From contig NZ_CP032544.1 of assembly GCF_003867075.1 (NCBI RefSeq), positions 920,001 to 984,000 on the forward strand: 64,000 bases of DNA, read 5' to 3'. Under the pieces are notes generated by a model. The model made no database searches. It was not told where the DNA came from and worked only from the letters and a program-made list of their open reading frames with translations. How positions within the stretch are numbered: the first letter of the stretch is position 1; the number at the start of each line of letters is the position of its first letter. The translations under genes and the position numbers were made by a program. Positions 36,955 to 45,100 of this stretch are shown here, piece after piece. The DNA is from Tenacibaculum mesophilum (GTDB lineage Bacteria; Bacteroidota; Bacteroidia; Flavobacteriales; Flavobacteriaceae).

Positions 36955-38205
36955 TTAGTACTTGATAAAACCAACTCCTGACGTATTGTTCGTTTTAGGG
37001 TTGATAATGATAAATGCTCCGTTTGCCTTATTTTCTTCATATGAATCAACAAACAAAGGCTTACTTACTTTTAAACTTACTTCACCTATTTCGTTTAATG
37101 ATAACTTAACAGGCGCTTCTTCTACTCCAGAAAAATCAGTACGAATGATTGTTTTTAAACCTGTTATCTTTGCTTGTACATCGTTTACTCCGTGTTTGAT
37201 GTAATACTTTTCTGAAGCTTGTAATGGCGCCTTATCCATCCAACAAATAGTAGCTTCTAACTGTTTTACCACAGAAGGTTCTTCTCCTGTTTTCACCAAC
37301 ATATCTCCTCTACTTACGTTTACATCATCTTCTAAGGTGATGTTTACAGAGCTTCCTCTTTTTGCTCTTGCATATTCTTTATCAAAAAATTGAATGCTTT
37401 TTATGGTAGATTTTGTTGCTGATGGTAATACCGTTACACTATCTCCTACTGCTAAATCACCTCCATACAATTTCCCAGCATATCCTCTAAAATCATGATA
37501 CTCATCCGTTTTAGGTCGAATAACTGTTTGCACTGGGAAACGTGCTTTTGATACTTCTTGCGTATCTTCAGACCCCAAGTTTTCAAGGTAATTCAGTAAT
37601 GTTTCTCCTTTATACCAAGGGGTGTTTTCTGAAGACTTCACAACATTATCTCCTTTCAAAGCTGAAAGAGGTATGAATGTGATATTTTGATTTTGATAGT
37701 CGCTCTTCTTAGCTAGATACTCTATTTCTCCTTTAATCTGATTGAATTTTTCTTCTGAAAAGTCTACCAAATCCATTTTGTTTACAGCTACTATCACGTC
37801 TTTTACTCTCAATAAATTATTGATAAAGAAATGACGATAGGTTTGTTCTACCACTCCATTTCTGGCATCTACCAAAATGATAGAAGCTTGTGAGTTCGAA
37901 GCTCCTGTTACCATGTTTCTAGTATACTCTATATGACCTGGAGTATCAGCTATGATAAAACTGGTTTTAGGTGTTGAAAAATATATGTGAGCTACATCAA
38001 TAGTAATCCCTTGTTCACGTTCTGCTACTAATCCGTCAGTGGCTAAAGAAAAGTCTAAGTAATCAAATCCACGTTGCTTACTTTTTTCTTCTATTGCTTC
38101 TAATTTATCTTGGGTTAATGATTTTGTATCGTATAAAATTCGCCCTATTAGTGTGCTCTTTCCATCATCTACACTTCCTGCTGTTGCTATTTTTACTACG
38201 TTCAT
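36955..38205 (-). CDS. cysN: Sulfate adenylyltransferase subunit 1 (GTPase)
   Basis: 416 residues. P-loop AGSVDDGKSTLIGRIL near 8-23, switch II DTPGHIEYTRNM near 88, NKMD near 143, then EF-Tu-like beta barrels. It drives ATP sulfurylase (CysD) by GTP hydrolysis to form APS from sulfate. Length is that of CysN alone: no APS kinase (CysC) domain is fused, and no cysC occurs in the window. Preceded by an 80-base spacer with repeated AGTATTGAG-like motifs. Confidence 0.93.
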   Translation of the reverse strand: MNVVKIATAGSVDDGKSTLIGRILYDTKSLTQDKLEAIEEKSKQRGFDYLDFSLATDGLVAEREQGITIDVAHIYFSTPKTSFIIADTPGHIEYTRNMVTGASNSQASIILVDARNGVVEQTYRHFFINNLLRVKDVIVAVNKMDLVDFSEEKFNQIKGEIEYLAKKSDYQNQNITFIPLSALKGDNVVKSSENTPWYKGETLLNYLENLGSEDTQEVSKARFPVQTVIRPKTDEYHDFRGYAGKLYGGDLAVGDSVTVLPSATKSTIKSIQFFDKEYARAKRGSSVNITLEDDVNVSRGDMLVKTGEEPSVVKQLEATICWMDKAPLQASEKYYIKHGVNDVQAKITGLKTIIRTDFSGVEEAPVKLSLNEIGEVSLKVSKPLFVDSYEENKANGAFIIINPKTNNTSGVGFIKY

Positions 38206-38284
38206 GTTGTTTTAGTATTGAGTGATTAGTATTGAGTTTTGAGTATTTTTTCTCATTACTCTATACTAAATACTAGGTTTTCTT
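38206..38284. repeat. Low-complexity cysD-cysN spacer with short direct repeats
   Basis: Contains AGTATTGAGT, TTAGTATTGAGT and TTGAGTATT copies plus AATACTAGGTTTT (38269-38281). The latter is a 13-base sequence also found at 40102-40114 in the DUF2061 promoter region. Otherwise no gene. Confidence 0.45.
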
Positions 38285-39190
38285 TTAAAAATATCCTTGT
38301 TGTTTACGTTTCTCCATTGCTGCTTCTGAGCGTTTATCATCTATCCTTGCTCCTCTTTCTGATATGGAAGATTCTCTAATTTCGTCTACCACCGTATCTA
38401 TATCTATTGCATCTGATAAAACCGCTGCCGTACAACTCATATCTCCTACTGTTCTAAAACGAACCATACGCTCTTGTACTTCTTCTTCCTCTTCTCTATA
38501 CACAACTTCATCGTTTGCAGACCAGATTAACCCGTCTCTAATAAAAGTGGCTCTTTTATGAGCGAAATAGATGGATGGAATTTCAATTTGTTCTTGTTGT
38601 ATATACGACCAAACATCTAACTCTGTCCAGTTAGAAATTGGAAAAACACGTACATTTTGACCTAAATCAATTCTTCCATTTAGCATGTCGAACAACTCTG
38701 GGCGCTGATTCTTTTCATCCCATTGCCCAAAATCATCTCTTACTGAAAAAATACGCTCTTTAGCTCTCGCTTTTTCTTCATCTCTACGCGCTCCACCGAT
38801 ACATGCGTCAAAACCAAATTCTTCAATGGCATCTAATAACGTTTCGGTTTGTAACATGTTTCGGCTAGCGTACTTTCCTGTTTCTTCTTTTACTTTACCA
38901 GCATCAATATTGTCTTGTACTTCTCTTACGATTAACTCAACACCTAATTCTTCTACCAAACGATCTCTAAATTCAATCGTTTCAGGAAAATTATGCCCAG
39001 TATCAATATGCAATAAAGGGAACGGAATTTTTGCTGGATAAAATGCTTTTTGAGCAAGTCGCACCAGTGTTATGCTATCTTTGCCCCCCGAAAACAATAA
39101 CACCGGTTTTTCAAATTGCGCGACTACTTCTCTTAATATATATATGGCTTCACTTTCTAAAGCTCCTACTTGTATCGTTTCTGTATTCAT
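38285..39190 (-). CDS. cysD: Sulfate adenylyltransferase subunit 2
   Basis: About 302 residues from the ATG at 39190 (MNTETIQVGALESEAIYI). A second ATG at 39196 adds two residues. A further upstream ATG at 39220 would overlap cysH by 19 bases and is unlikely. PP-loop LLFSGGKDSITLVRL near 31, then HIDTGHNFPETIEFRD and the C-terminal IDDKRSEAAMEKRKQQGYF that is characteristic of CysD. Works with CysN to make APS. Directly follows cysH. Confidence 0.93.
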   Translation of the reverse strand: MNTETIQVGALESEAIYILREVVAQFEKPVLLFSGGKDSITLVRLAQKAFYPAKIPFPLLHIDTGHNFPETIEFRDRLVEELGVELIVREVQDNIDAGKVKEETGKYASRNMLQTETLLDAIEEFGFDACIGGARRDEEKARAKERIFSVRDDFGQWDEKNQRPELFDMLNGRIDLGQNVRVFPISNWTELDVWSYIQQEQIEIPSIYFAHKRATFIRDGLIWSANDEVVYREEEEEVQERMVRFRTVGDMSCTAAVLSDAIDIDTVVDEIRESSISERGARIDDKRSEAAMEKRKQQGYF

Positions 39191-39201
39191 AATCATGTTC
39201 T

Positions 39202-39825
39202 TTAAATATGTAAACCACATTCTCTGTTACTTTCTACTTTTGTGGGATCGAAGTACTTAAACTCGTTAGGTAATTGATGCTCTTCTAAATAAGCATCTAA
39301 CTTCTCATCTGACCAATGGTAAAACGGACTCACTTTTAATACTCCATCTTTACTTCTTGAAACAATATCAATACTATCTCTAAAAGCTGTTTGTCCTTTT
39401 CTTAAGTTGGTAAACCACACATTTGGTTTGTGCTCTTCCATCGCTCTTTTAAAAGGCTCTAACTTCACTTGCTCAGTAAATACCGCATGTTTTGGATCAT
39501 CAACTGTTGGTAATCCTAAAGTAATATTTCTGTGTGCTACCGTTTGTTTAGGTACATACAACTGAATGTTTAATTGTAATTTTTCAATTAACTCTTCAGC
39601 ATGTTTATAGGTTTGTGGAGTATTATATCCTGTATCACACCAAATAACATCTATACTGTTTTTTACTGATGCTACTGCGTGTAAAATGGCTCCTTCATAG
39701 GGACGAAAGTTTGTAGTTACTACGGCTTTATTTGCTTGTAGTAATGCCCAAACAATAATCTCTTTTGGAGATTTGTTTTTTAACTCTGCGTTTACTGCTT
39801 CTAAATTCATTGTTTCTATACTCAT
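39202..39825 (-). CDS. cysH: Phosphoadenylyl/adenylyl-sulfate reductase
   Basis: 207 residues from the ATG at 39825, which overlaps the DUF2061 stop (ATGA). The catalytic Cys is in NRECGLHI at the very C-terminus. The only other Cys is in VIWCDTGYN, so the 4Fe-4S cysteines of APS reductases are missing and the enzyme should be of PAPS type (or an Fe-S-free APS reductase). It reduces activated sulfate to sulfite using thioredoxin. Slightly short for the family (about 240). Tightly linked to cysD. Confidence 0.88.
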   Translation of the reverse strand: MSIETMNLEAVNAELKNKSPKEIIVWALLQANKAVVTTNFRPYEGAILHAVASVKNSIDVIWCDTGYNTPQTYKHAEELIEKLQLNIQLYVPKQTVAHRNITLGLPTVDDPKHAVFTEQVKLEPFKRAMEEHKPNVWFTNLRKGQTAFRDSIDIVSRSKDGVLKVSPFYHWSDEKLDAYLEEHQLPNEFKYFDPTKVESNRECGLHI

Positions 39826-40076
39826 TTTTTGCCCCATTTAATACTGTTCCAAACTCTTTCGTGAAAAAAATACAATAGCATTTTTGTTACTAATTCTACA
39901 GCTCCAATTGAAAAAGCTGTTTTTACTTGTCCTGTAATTACCCATGATATTAATATTGTATCTATGGTACCAACAACTCTCCAACTTATTGACTTTATAA
40001 TGCTTCTTAGTGGTTTTTCAGAAAGCTTATCTTCTTTATAATTAGCTTTATTTTCTACTACTTGTTCTACAATCAT
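39822..40076 (-). CDS. DUF2061 membrane protein
   Basis: 84 residues. After a charged N-terminus, KPLRSIIKSISWRVVGTIDT begins a DUF2061 domain with two membrane segments (TILISWVITG and AFSIGAVELVTKMLLYFFHERVW). DUF2061 genes are often next to or fused with sulfate assimilation genes, so a role in sulfate uptake or anchoring is suspected but unproven. First gene after an internal promoter and coupled to cysH by ATGA. Confidence 0.85.
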   Translation of the reverse strand: MIVEQVVENKANYKEDKLSEKPLRSIIKSISWRVVGTIDTILISWVITGQVKTAFSIGAVELVTKMLLYFFHERVWNSIKWGKK

Positions 40077-40093
40077 TTTTAAAATACCATTAC

Positions 40094-40110
40094 CCTATCG
40101 GAATACTAGG
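40094..40110. promoter_or_regulatory. Candidate operator downstream of the cys promoter
   Basis: CCTATCGGAATACTAGG is an imperfect palindrome (CCTA...TAGG ends). It lies just downstream of the predicted transcription start and 18 bases before the DUF2061 ATG, a place where a repressor would block the promoter. The adjacent Rrf2 regulator is the obvious candidate; this is inference. Confidence 0.35.
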
Positions 40111-40121
40111 TTTTAAGTCAA

Positions 40122-40151
40122 CAAATATACAGATGCTTTTTAATTCTCCAA
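40122..40151 (-). promoter_or_regulatory. Internal promoter of the sulfate assimilation operon
   Basis: On the minus strand TTG (40151-40149), exactly 19 bases, then TATATTTG (40129-40122): a full match to TTG-N19-TAnnTTTG. It drives DUF2061-cysHDN and onward from inside the larger gene run. Confidence 0.8.
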
Positions 40152-40193
40152 GGGGAAATCAAAAAAATATTTGAATTTTACAATTTGTTAATA

Positions 40194-40601
40194 CTACACT
40201 AAATCTGCAAGTGTGTTATTACGAAGTACTTGTAGCGTATTATCTCTTACTTGAATCATTAATTTGTGTACTGAGCATGCTTCTTCATCTGGACAGTCAT
40301 CACATTTTTCATAATAATTCAAACTAACACATGGTACCATAGCAATAGGTCCTTCTAGTGTTCTAATAACATCAGTCATTTTAATTTCGCTCGCAGGCTT
40401 TAGCAAATAATAGCCTCCACCCTTTCCTTTTTTTGCTCCTAAAATCCCTGATTTTCGTAAGGTAAGTAATATGCTTTCTAAAAACTTGTGTGAAATGTTT
40501 TCGTTTTCTGAAATGGTAGCTATTTGTACCATAGTGCCCTTTTCTTGTTTTGCAATAAAAGTAAGCGCCTTAATTCCGTATTTTGTTTTCTTAGAAAGCA
40601 T
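40194..40601 (-). CDS. Rrf2 family transcriptional regulator
   Basis: 135 residues. The winged helix is at 1-80 (MLSKKTKYGIKALTFIA; ISHKFLESILLTLRKSGIL; KKGKGGGYYLLKPA). Four cysteines lie near 90-110 in VPCVSLNYYEKC, DDCPDE and EACSV (C-x8-C-x2-C-x5-C), a plausible 2Fe-2S or thiol sensor like IscR, though spacing differs. Relatives such as CymR control cysteine metabolism. It sits between metZ (23 bases upstream) and the cys promoter, so it likely controls this locus. Confidence 0.88.
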   Translation of the reverse strand: MLSKKTKYGIKALTFIAKQEKGTMVQIATISENENISHKFLESILLTLRKSGILGAKKGKGGGYYLLKPASEIKMTDVIRTLEGPIAMVPCVSLNYYEKCDDCPDEEACSVHKLMIQVRDNTLQVLRNNTLADLV

Positions 40602-40624
40602 ATTACAAATATATGCTTTACTTC

Positions 40625-41791
40625 TTAATTATTTAATGCTTGATTTAAATCGTTAATTACGTCTTCTACGTTTTCTAATCCTACCGAACATCGTACTAAG
40701 CCATCTGTAATTCCTACTTCTAATCGGTCTTCTTCATTTAATTTACTGTGCGTGGTTGATGCTGGGTGTGTTACAATGGTTCTTGTGTCTCCTAAGTTTG
40801 CTGATAGAGAGCATAGCTTTATGCTATTCAAAAATTTGCGTCCTGCCTCTATGCCTCCTTTAACTTCAAAGGCTACAATGTTTCCTCCTAATCGCATTTG
40901 TTTTATTGCTATTTCATACTGTGGATGCGATTTTAAAAATGGGTACTTCACCAGGTTTACCTTTGGATGTTCTTCTAAAAATTGTGCTACTTTTAACGCG
41001 TTTTCACAGTGTTTTTCTACTCTTATTGATAGTGTTTCTAGACTTTTTGATAATACCCAAGCGTTGAATGGTGACATTGCTGGACCTGTATTTCTTGAGA
41101 ATAAATAGATTTCTTTTACTAGTTCTGCTTTTCCTACTGTAACTCCTCCTAAGACACGTCCTTGTCCGTCTATGAGTTTTGTTGCTGAGTGAATTACTAA
41201 GTCTGCTCCAAATTTTATTGGGTTTTGTAGGTATGGGGTTGCGAAGCAGTTATCTATTACTAATAATATGTTGTGTTTTTTTGCAATGCTTCCTAATAGT
41301 TCTAAATCTAAAATATCTACTGCTGGGTTTGTTGGTGTTTCTGCATATAATATTTTGGTATTTGGTTGTATTAGACTTTCTATTTTTTCTGCTTCTGTTA
41401 TTTTAAAGTAGCTTGTTTCTATATTCCACTTTGGTAAATACTTTGTAAACAAACTGTGTGTTGAACCAAATACTGAACAACATGATACGATATGGTCTCC
41501 TGCATTTAACAGGGTGCCAAAAGTTGAAAACACCGCTGCCATACCGGTTGCAAACGCATATCCTGCTTCGGCACCTTCCATAGCCACTATTTTATTGACA
41601 AATTCTGTGGTATTCGGATTTGAAAACCTGCTGTATAAATTCTTCTCCTTTTCTTCTGCAAACGATGCTCGCATATCTTCAGCATCATCAAATACAAAAC
41701 TTGAGGTTAGGTATAAAGGTGTAGAATGCTCTGAAAATTGTGAACGTTCTGTTTGCGTTCGTATGGCTTGTGTTTCAAAATTTTTGCTCAT
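40625..41791 (-). CDS. metZ: Trans-sulfuration family PLP enzyme (O-acyl-homoserine sulfhydrylase, MetZ-like)
   Basis: 388 residues. YSRFSNPNTTEF near 50 and the PLP Lys in VIHSATKLIDGQGRVLGG near 195-212. The RFSNPN and SATKLIDGQGR forms are those of O-succinylhomoserine sulfhydrylases. The end is SVGLENVEDVINDLNQAL. It uses sulfide to make homocysteine. Because the local acyltransferase is MetX-like, the true substrate may be O-acetylhomoserine. Second sulfhydrylase in the locus besides metY. Separated from the fusion gene by a repeat-bearing 320-base spacer. Confidence 0.82.
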   Translation of the reverse strand: MSKNFETQAIRTQTERSQFSEHSTPLYLTSSFVFDDAEDMRASFAEEKEKNLYSRFSNPNTTEFVNKIVAMEGAEAGYAFATGMAAVFSTFGTLLNAGDHIVSCCSVFGSTHSLFTKYLPKWNIETSYFKITEAEKIESLIQPNTKILYAETPTNPAVDILDLELLGSIAKKHNILLVIDNCFATPYLQNPIKFGADLVIHSATKLIDGQGRVLGGVTVGKAELVKEIYLFSRNTGPAMSPFNAWVLSKSLETLSIRVEKHCENALKVAQFLEEHPKVNLVKYPFLKSHPQYEIAIKQMRLGGNIVAFEVKGGIEAGRKFLNSIKLCSLSANLGDTRTIVTHPASTTHSKLNEEDRLEVGITDGLVRCSVGLENVEDVINDLNQALNN

Positions 41792-41877
41792 GTTGTTTTT
41801 TTAGATGTTTGACCGCTTCATTGTCAGATAAAAGAATCAAAATTTGTGGGTCTTAGCTCTTATATCTTTTCTCTCTG

Positions 41878-41900
41878 CTCTATTTTCTTGGTTCTTGTTT
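41878..41900. repeat. Left copy of 23-base direct repeat
   Basis: Begins CTCTATTTTCTTGG and ends TTCTTGTTT. It is identical to 42068-42090, and the two flank the inverted-repeat element. Confidence 0.75.
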
Positions 41901-41927
41901 TTAAGTTTTCTATTCCTTTTTTCTGAT

Positions 41928-42046
41928 GTCACTTCGAGTAAAATTATTGAAATGAAATAAAAATAATTTTGTATCGAGAAGTATTCTAATCGTTCTCGAT
42001 ACAATTTTTACTTCGTTAACACTCCATAAAAATCACTCGAACTGAC
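41928..42046. repeat. Palindromic intergenic element (REP/MITE-like)
   Basis: Outer arms GTCACTTCGAGT (41928-41939) and ACTCGAACTGAC (42035-42046) are complementary at 11 of 12 positions. Inside is a perfect 12-bp hairpin TTGTATCGAGAA / TTCTCGATACAA (41969-41980, 41993-42004). A related half element occurs at 45572-45604. Confidence 0.7.
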
Positions 42047-42067
42047 AAAGGCTTTAGTAAATCTTAT

Positions 42068-42090
42068 CTCTATTTTCTTGGTTCTTGTTT
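42068..42090. repeat. Right copy of 23-base direct repeat
   Basis: Identical to 41878-41900. It is followed by further CTTGTTT copies, so slippage in a simple-sequence tract could also explain it. Confidence 0.75.
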
Positions 42091-42111
42091 CTTGTTTCTT
42101 GTTTCTTTCTA

Positions 42112-45100
42112 CTAATTATTATTCTTGGCTAATCGTAAAATGTCTCCAAACACTCCTCTGGCTGTAACTTTTGATCCTGCTCCTGCTCCTTGGATAACAA
42201 TAGGTTGTTCTCCATAAGACTCCGTATAGATTTCAAAAATGGCATCTGAACCTTTTAGGCTTCCTAAAGGAGAACTTTCTGGTACCGATACTAATTTTAC
42301 ATCTAACTCTCCTTTTGTTTGTTGTAAGTCTCCATGTAAATCTCCGATATATCTCAGTACGTGTTTCTCTTCTTGTGCTTCTTTTTGCTGTTGAAATGTA
42401 GTATCTAGTTTTTCTAAGTTTCCTAAAAACTCATCAGAAGATACTTCTCTAAACTCCTCTGGAATCAAGTTTTCTATCTGAATATCATCAAACTCGTTTT
42501 CTAAATCTAATTCACGTGCCAAAATCAATAGTTTTCTAGCAACATCATTTCCACATAAATCTTCACGAGGGTCTGGTTCTGTAAACCCTTTATCAATTGC
42601 TTCTTGTAACACCGTTGAAAATGTTACATCTTCCGAAGAAAACTTATTGAATAAATAACTTAAAGATCCTGAGAACACTCCTCGAATTCTGGTTATATTC
42701 TCTCCTGAATCGTGCAATAATTTAATCGTATCAATCAATGGTAAACCTGCGCCAACATTGGTTTCATACAGGTAACTCTTCTTATTTTTATCTAAGGTTT
42801 TTCGTAACTCTTTATAAAAATCGTACGAAACAGTATTCGCTATTTTGTTAGAAGAAACCAAGTCGAATCCAGCATTGACTAAAGGAATGTAATTTTCTAT
42901 AAAATCTACACTTGCTGTATTGTCTACTGCTATTAAATTTTCTAAATGATGTTCTTTTGCATAGTCAATTACACTATCAACTGTATGCTTATCTTCTACT
43001 GCTTTTTCAAGCTCATTCAACCAATTAGTTCCAACTCCATTTTTTGCTAACAACACTTTTTTAGAGTTCGCAATCGCAAAAATGTTCAGATAAATTTTAC
43101 GTCTTTCTAAAATCGATTTTGAATTTTCTAAAATTTGTTCAATCAAGGTTCCTCCAACTAATCCTTTACCAAAAACAGCTATGTTTATCTTTTTAGCAAC
43201 CCCAAATACTTGACCGTGAATCACATTCAACGCCTTGTGTAATTGCTCTTTTTTAACTACCAAACTTACATTCTTACCTGTAATGGTATTGTTGAATAAC
43301 AAGGGAACTATTTGGTTCTTAATTAAAGCGTTGTATGGCTGATGAAACTCACTTAAATCTTGCCCAATAATTGAAATTACAGATACTTCTTCCTGAATTG
43401 AAATTTGATTTACATCTTTTGTTTGTATGTCATTTTCAAACTCTTGCTCTAAGGCTTTTACAGCAGCAGTTGCATTCGATTTGTCGACCACTAAACCAAT
43501 TCCTCTTTCTGAAGAACCTTGTGAAATAATACTCACACTAATTCCGTGATTGCTCAATGCTTTAAAAATACGCGCATCAACTCCGACTTTACCTAACAAC
43601 CCCCTTCCTTCAAAGTTTATTAAGGCAACTTTGTCTAAAACCGATAATGATTTGATTCCTTTTAAGGTTGACTTTGCTGTAATAAGCGTTCCATTATCGT
43701 TAGGATTGAAGGTATTTAAAATTCGTAGATTGATATTCTTCTCTAACAACGGAATAATTGTTTTGGCGTGTAAGATGTTCGCTCCAAAGTTTGCCAATTC
43801 ATTTGCTTCGGAAAATGACAATACTTCTATCTTCTTAGCATCTGCCACCAAATCAGGATTTGCCGTGAAGATTCCATCAACATGCGTGTAGTTTTGCAAC
43901 TCTTCAGCATCTAGATAGTTCGCTAACAACGAGGCTGTGTAATTACTTCCGTTTCTACCCAACGTAGTAGTTTCGTTTTTTAGGTTTGAAGCTATAAACC
44001 CCGCTACCACATTCACAGTTGTTCCGTTGTACTGCTTAAAATGATTTAACACATTTTCTTTAGAAATTTCAACAATCGATTGCCCTTTGCCAACTATCTC
44101 ATCCGTTTTTAACAACGCTCTTGAATCTGTAGCTAGGGCATTGATCCCTTTTTGTTGTAATAAATCTGTTACCGTTTTTATTGATAACAACTCTCCTTGT
44201 GCTAGTACTTCATCCTTTATTTTTTGGCTATAATCTCCTAACAAACTCACTCCCTCAAACAACTTTTCTAAGCGATTAAATTCCGTAGAAAAATCTACTA
44301 ACGGAGTTAATTTCGTTTGCTCATATCGAAATGCTTCTAATTGTTCTTTAAAAGTTTCATTTTTAGCAGCTCTTTCTAAGAGTTCTTCCAGTTCATCTGT
44401 AGCATTTCCTCTTGCAGATACTACCACTGCTATCTTTTCTCCTTCATTAATTTTCTGTTCTATGATAGATACTACATTTTGTATCCCTTCATTCGACAAA
44501 GATTTTCCGCCAAACTTTAAAATTTTCATTCTTTTATTTGTTGATTTTTGATTGAATATCGGTTCAATAATTTTTTCTAATTGCTTGTATTCTATTAAGA
44601 AAGCATCATGCCCATGATCTGAATTAATTTCATTATAGGTTACATTCGCATGGGCAGATGCCAGTTGTTTATGTGTTTCTCTGTTTTCTTCCGCAGTAAA
44701 AAACAAATCGGAATCTACGCCTACAATATGGATGTCTGCCTCGATTCTCTCTAATACATCTAGCTCTTCTCTTCCTTTTGTTACATCGATGGTTTTTAAT
44801 AACTGATTCATCAATTTATAGGATGCTAACTGATAGCGTTCTTGTAATTTTTTTCCGTGATGTAGCAGCCAGCTTTCTACATTAAAAATCTGTAACTCTT
44901 CATTTTTTGAACGCTGAAAACGTTTTTTAAACGATTCTGGTGTTCTATAACACAACATTGCATGCATACGTGCATCATGCACAGGATTACTAGAATTGAT
45001 TAAAAATTGCTCTTGTATTTGACAATTTGCTATCAACCAATCGGTCGATTTCCAATCAGTAGCTACAGGAATTAAATGTTCGGTAATTTTCGGGTTCAAC

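Larger units (their letters stand above)
41792..42111. other. 320-base repeat-bearing spacer
   Basis: No gene. Contains a 23-base perfect direct repeat (41878-41900 and 42068-42090) flanking a nested inverted-repeat element (41928-42046), and C/T-rich CTTGTTT tandem motifs just before 42111. Confidence 0.7.

Noticed and set aside
38285..39220. Longer cysD starting at the ATG at 39220
   Set aside because: Would overlap cysH by 19 bases and add MWFTYLKN, which does not resemble CysD; the ATGs at 39196/39190 fit better.
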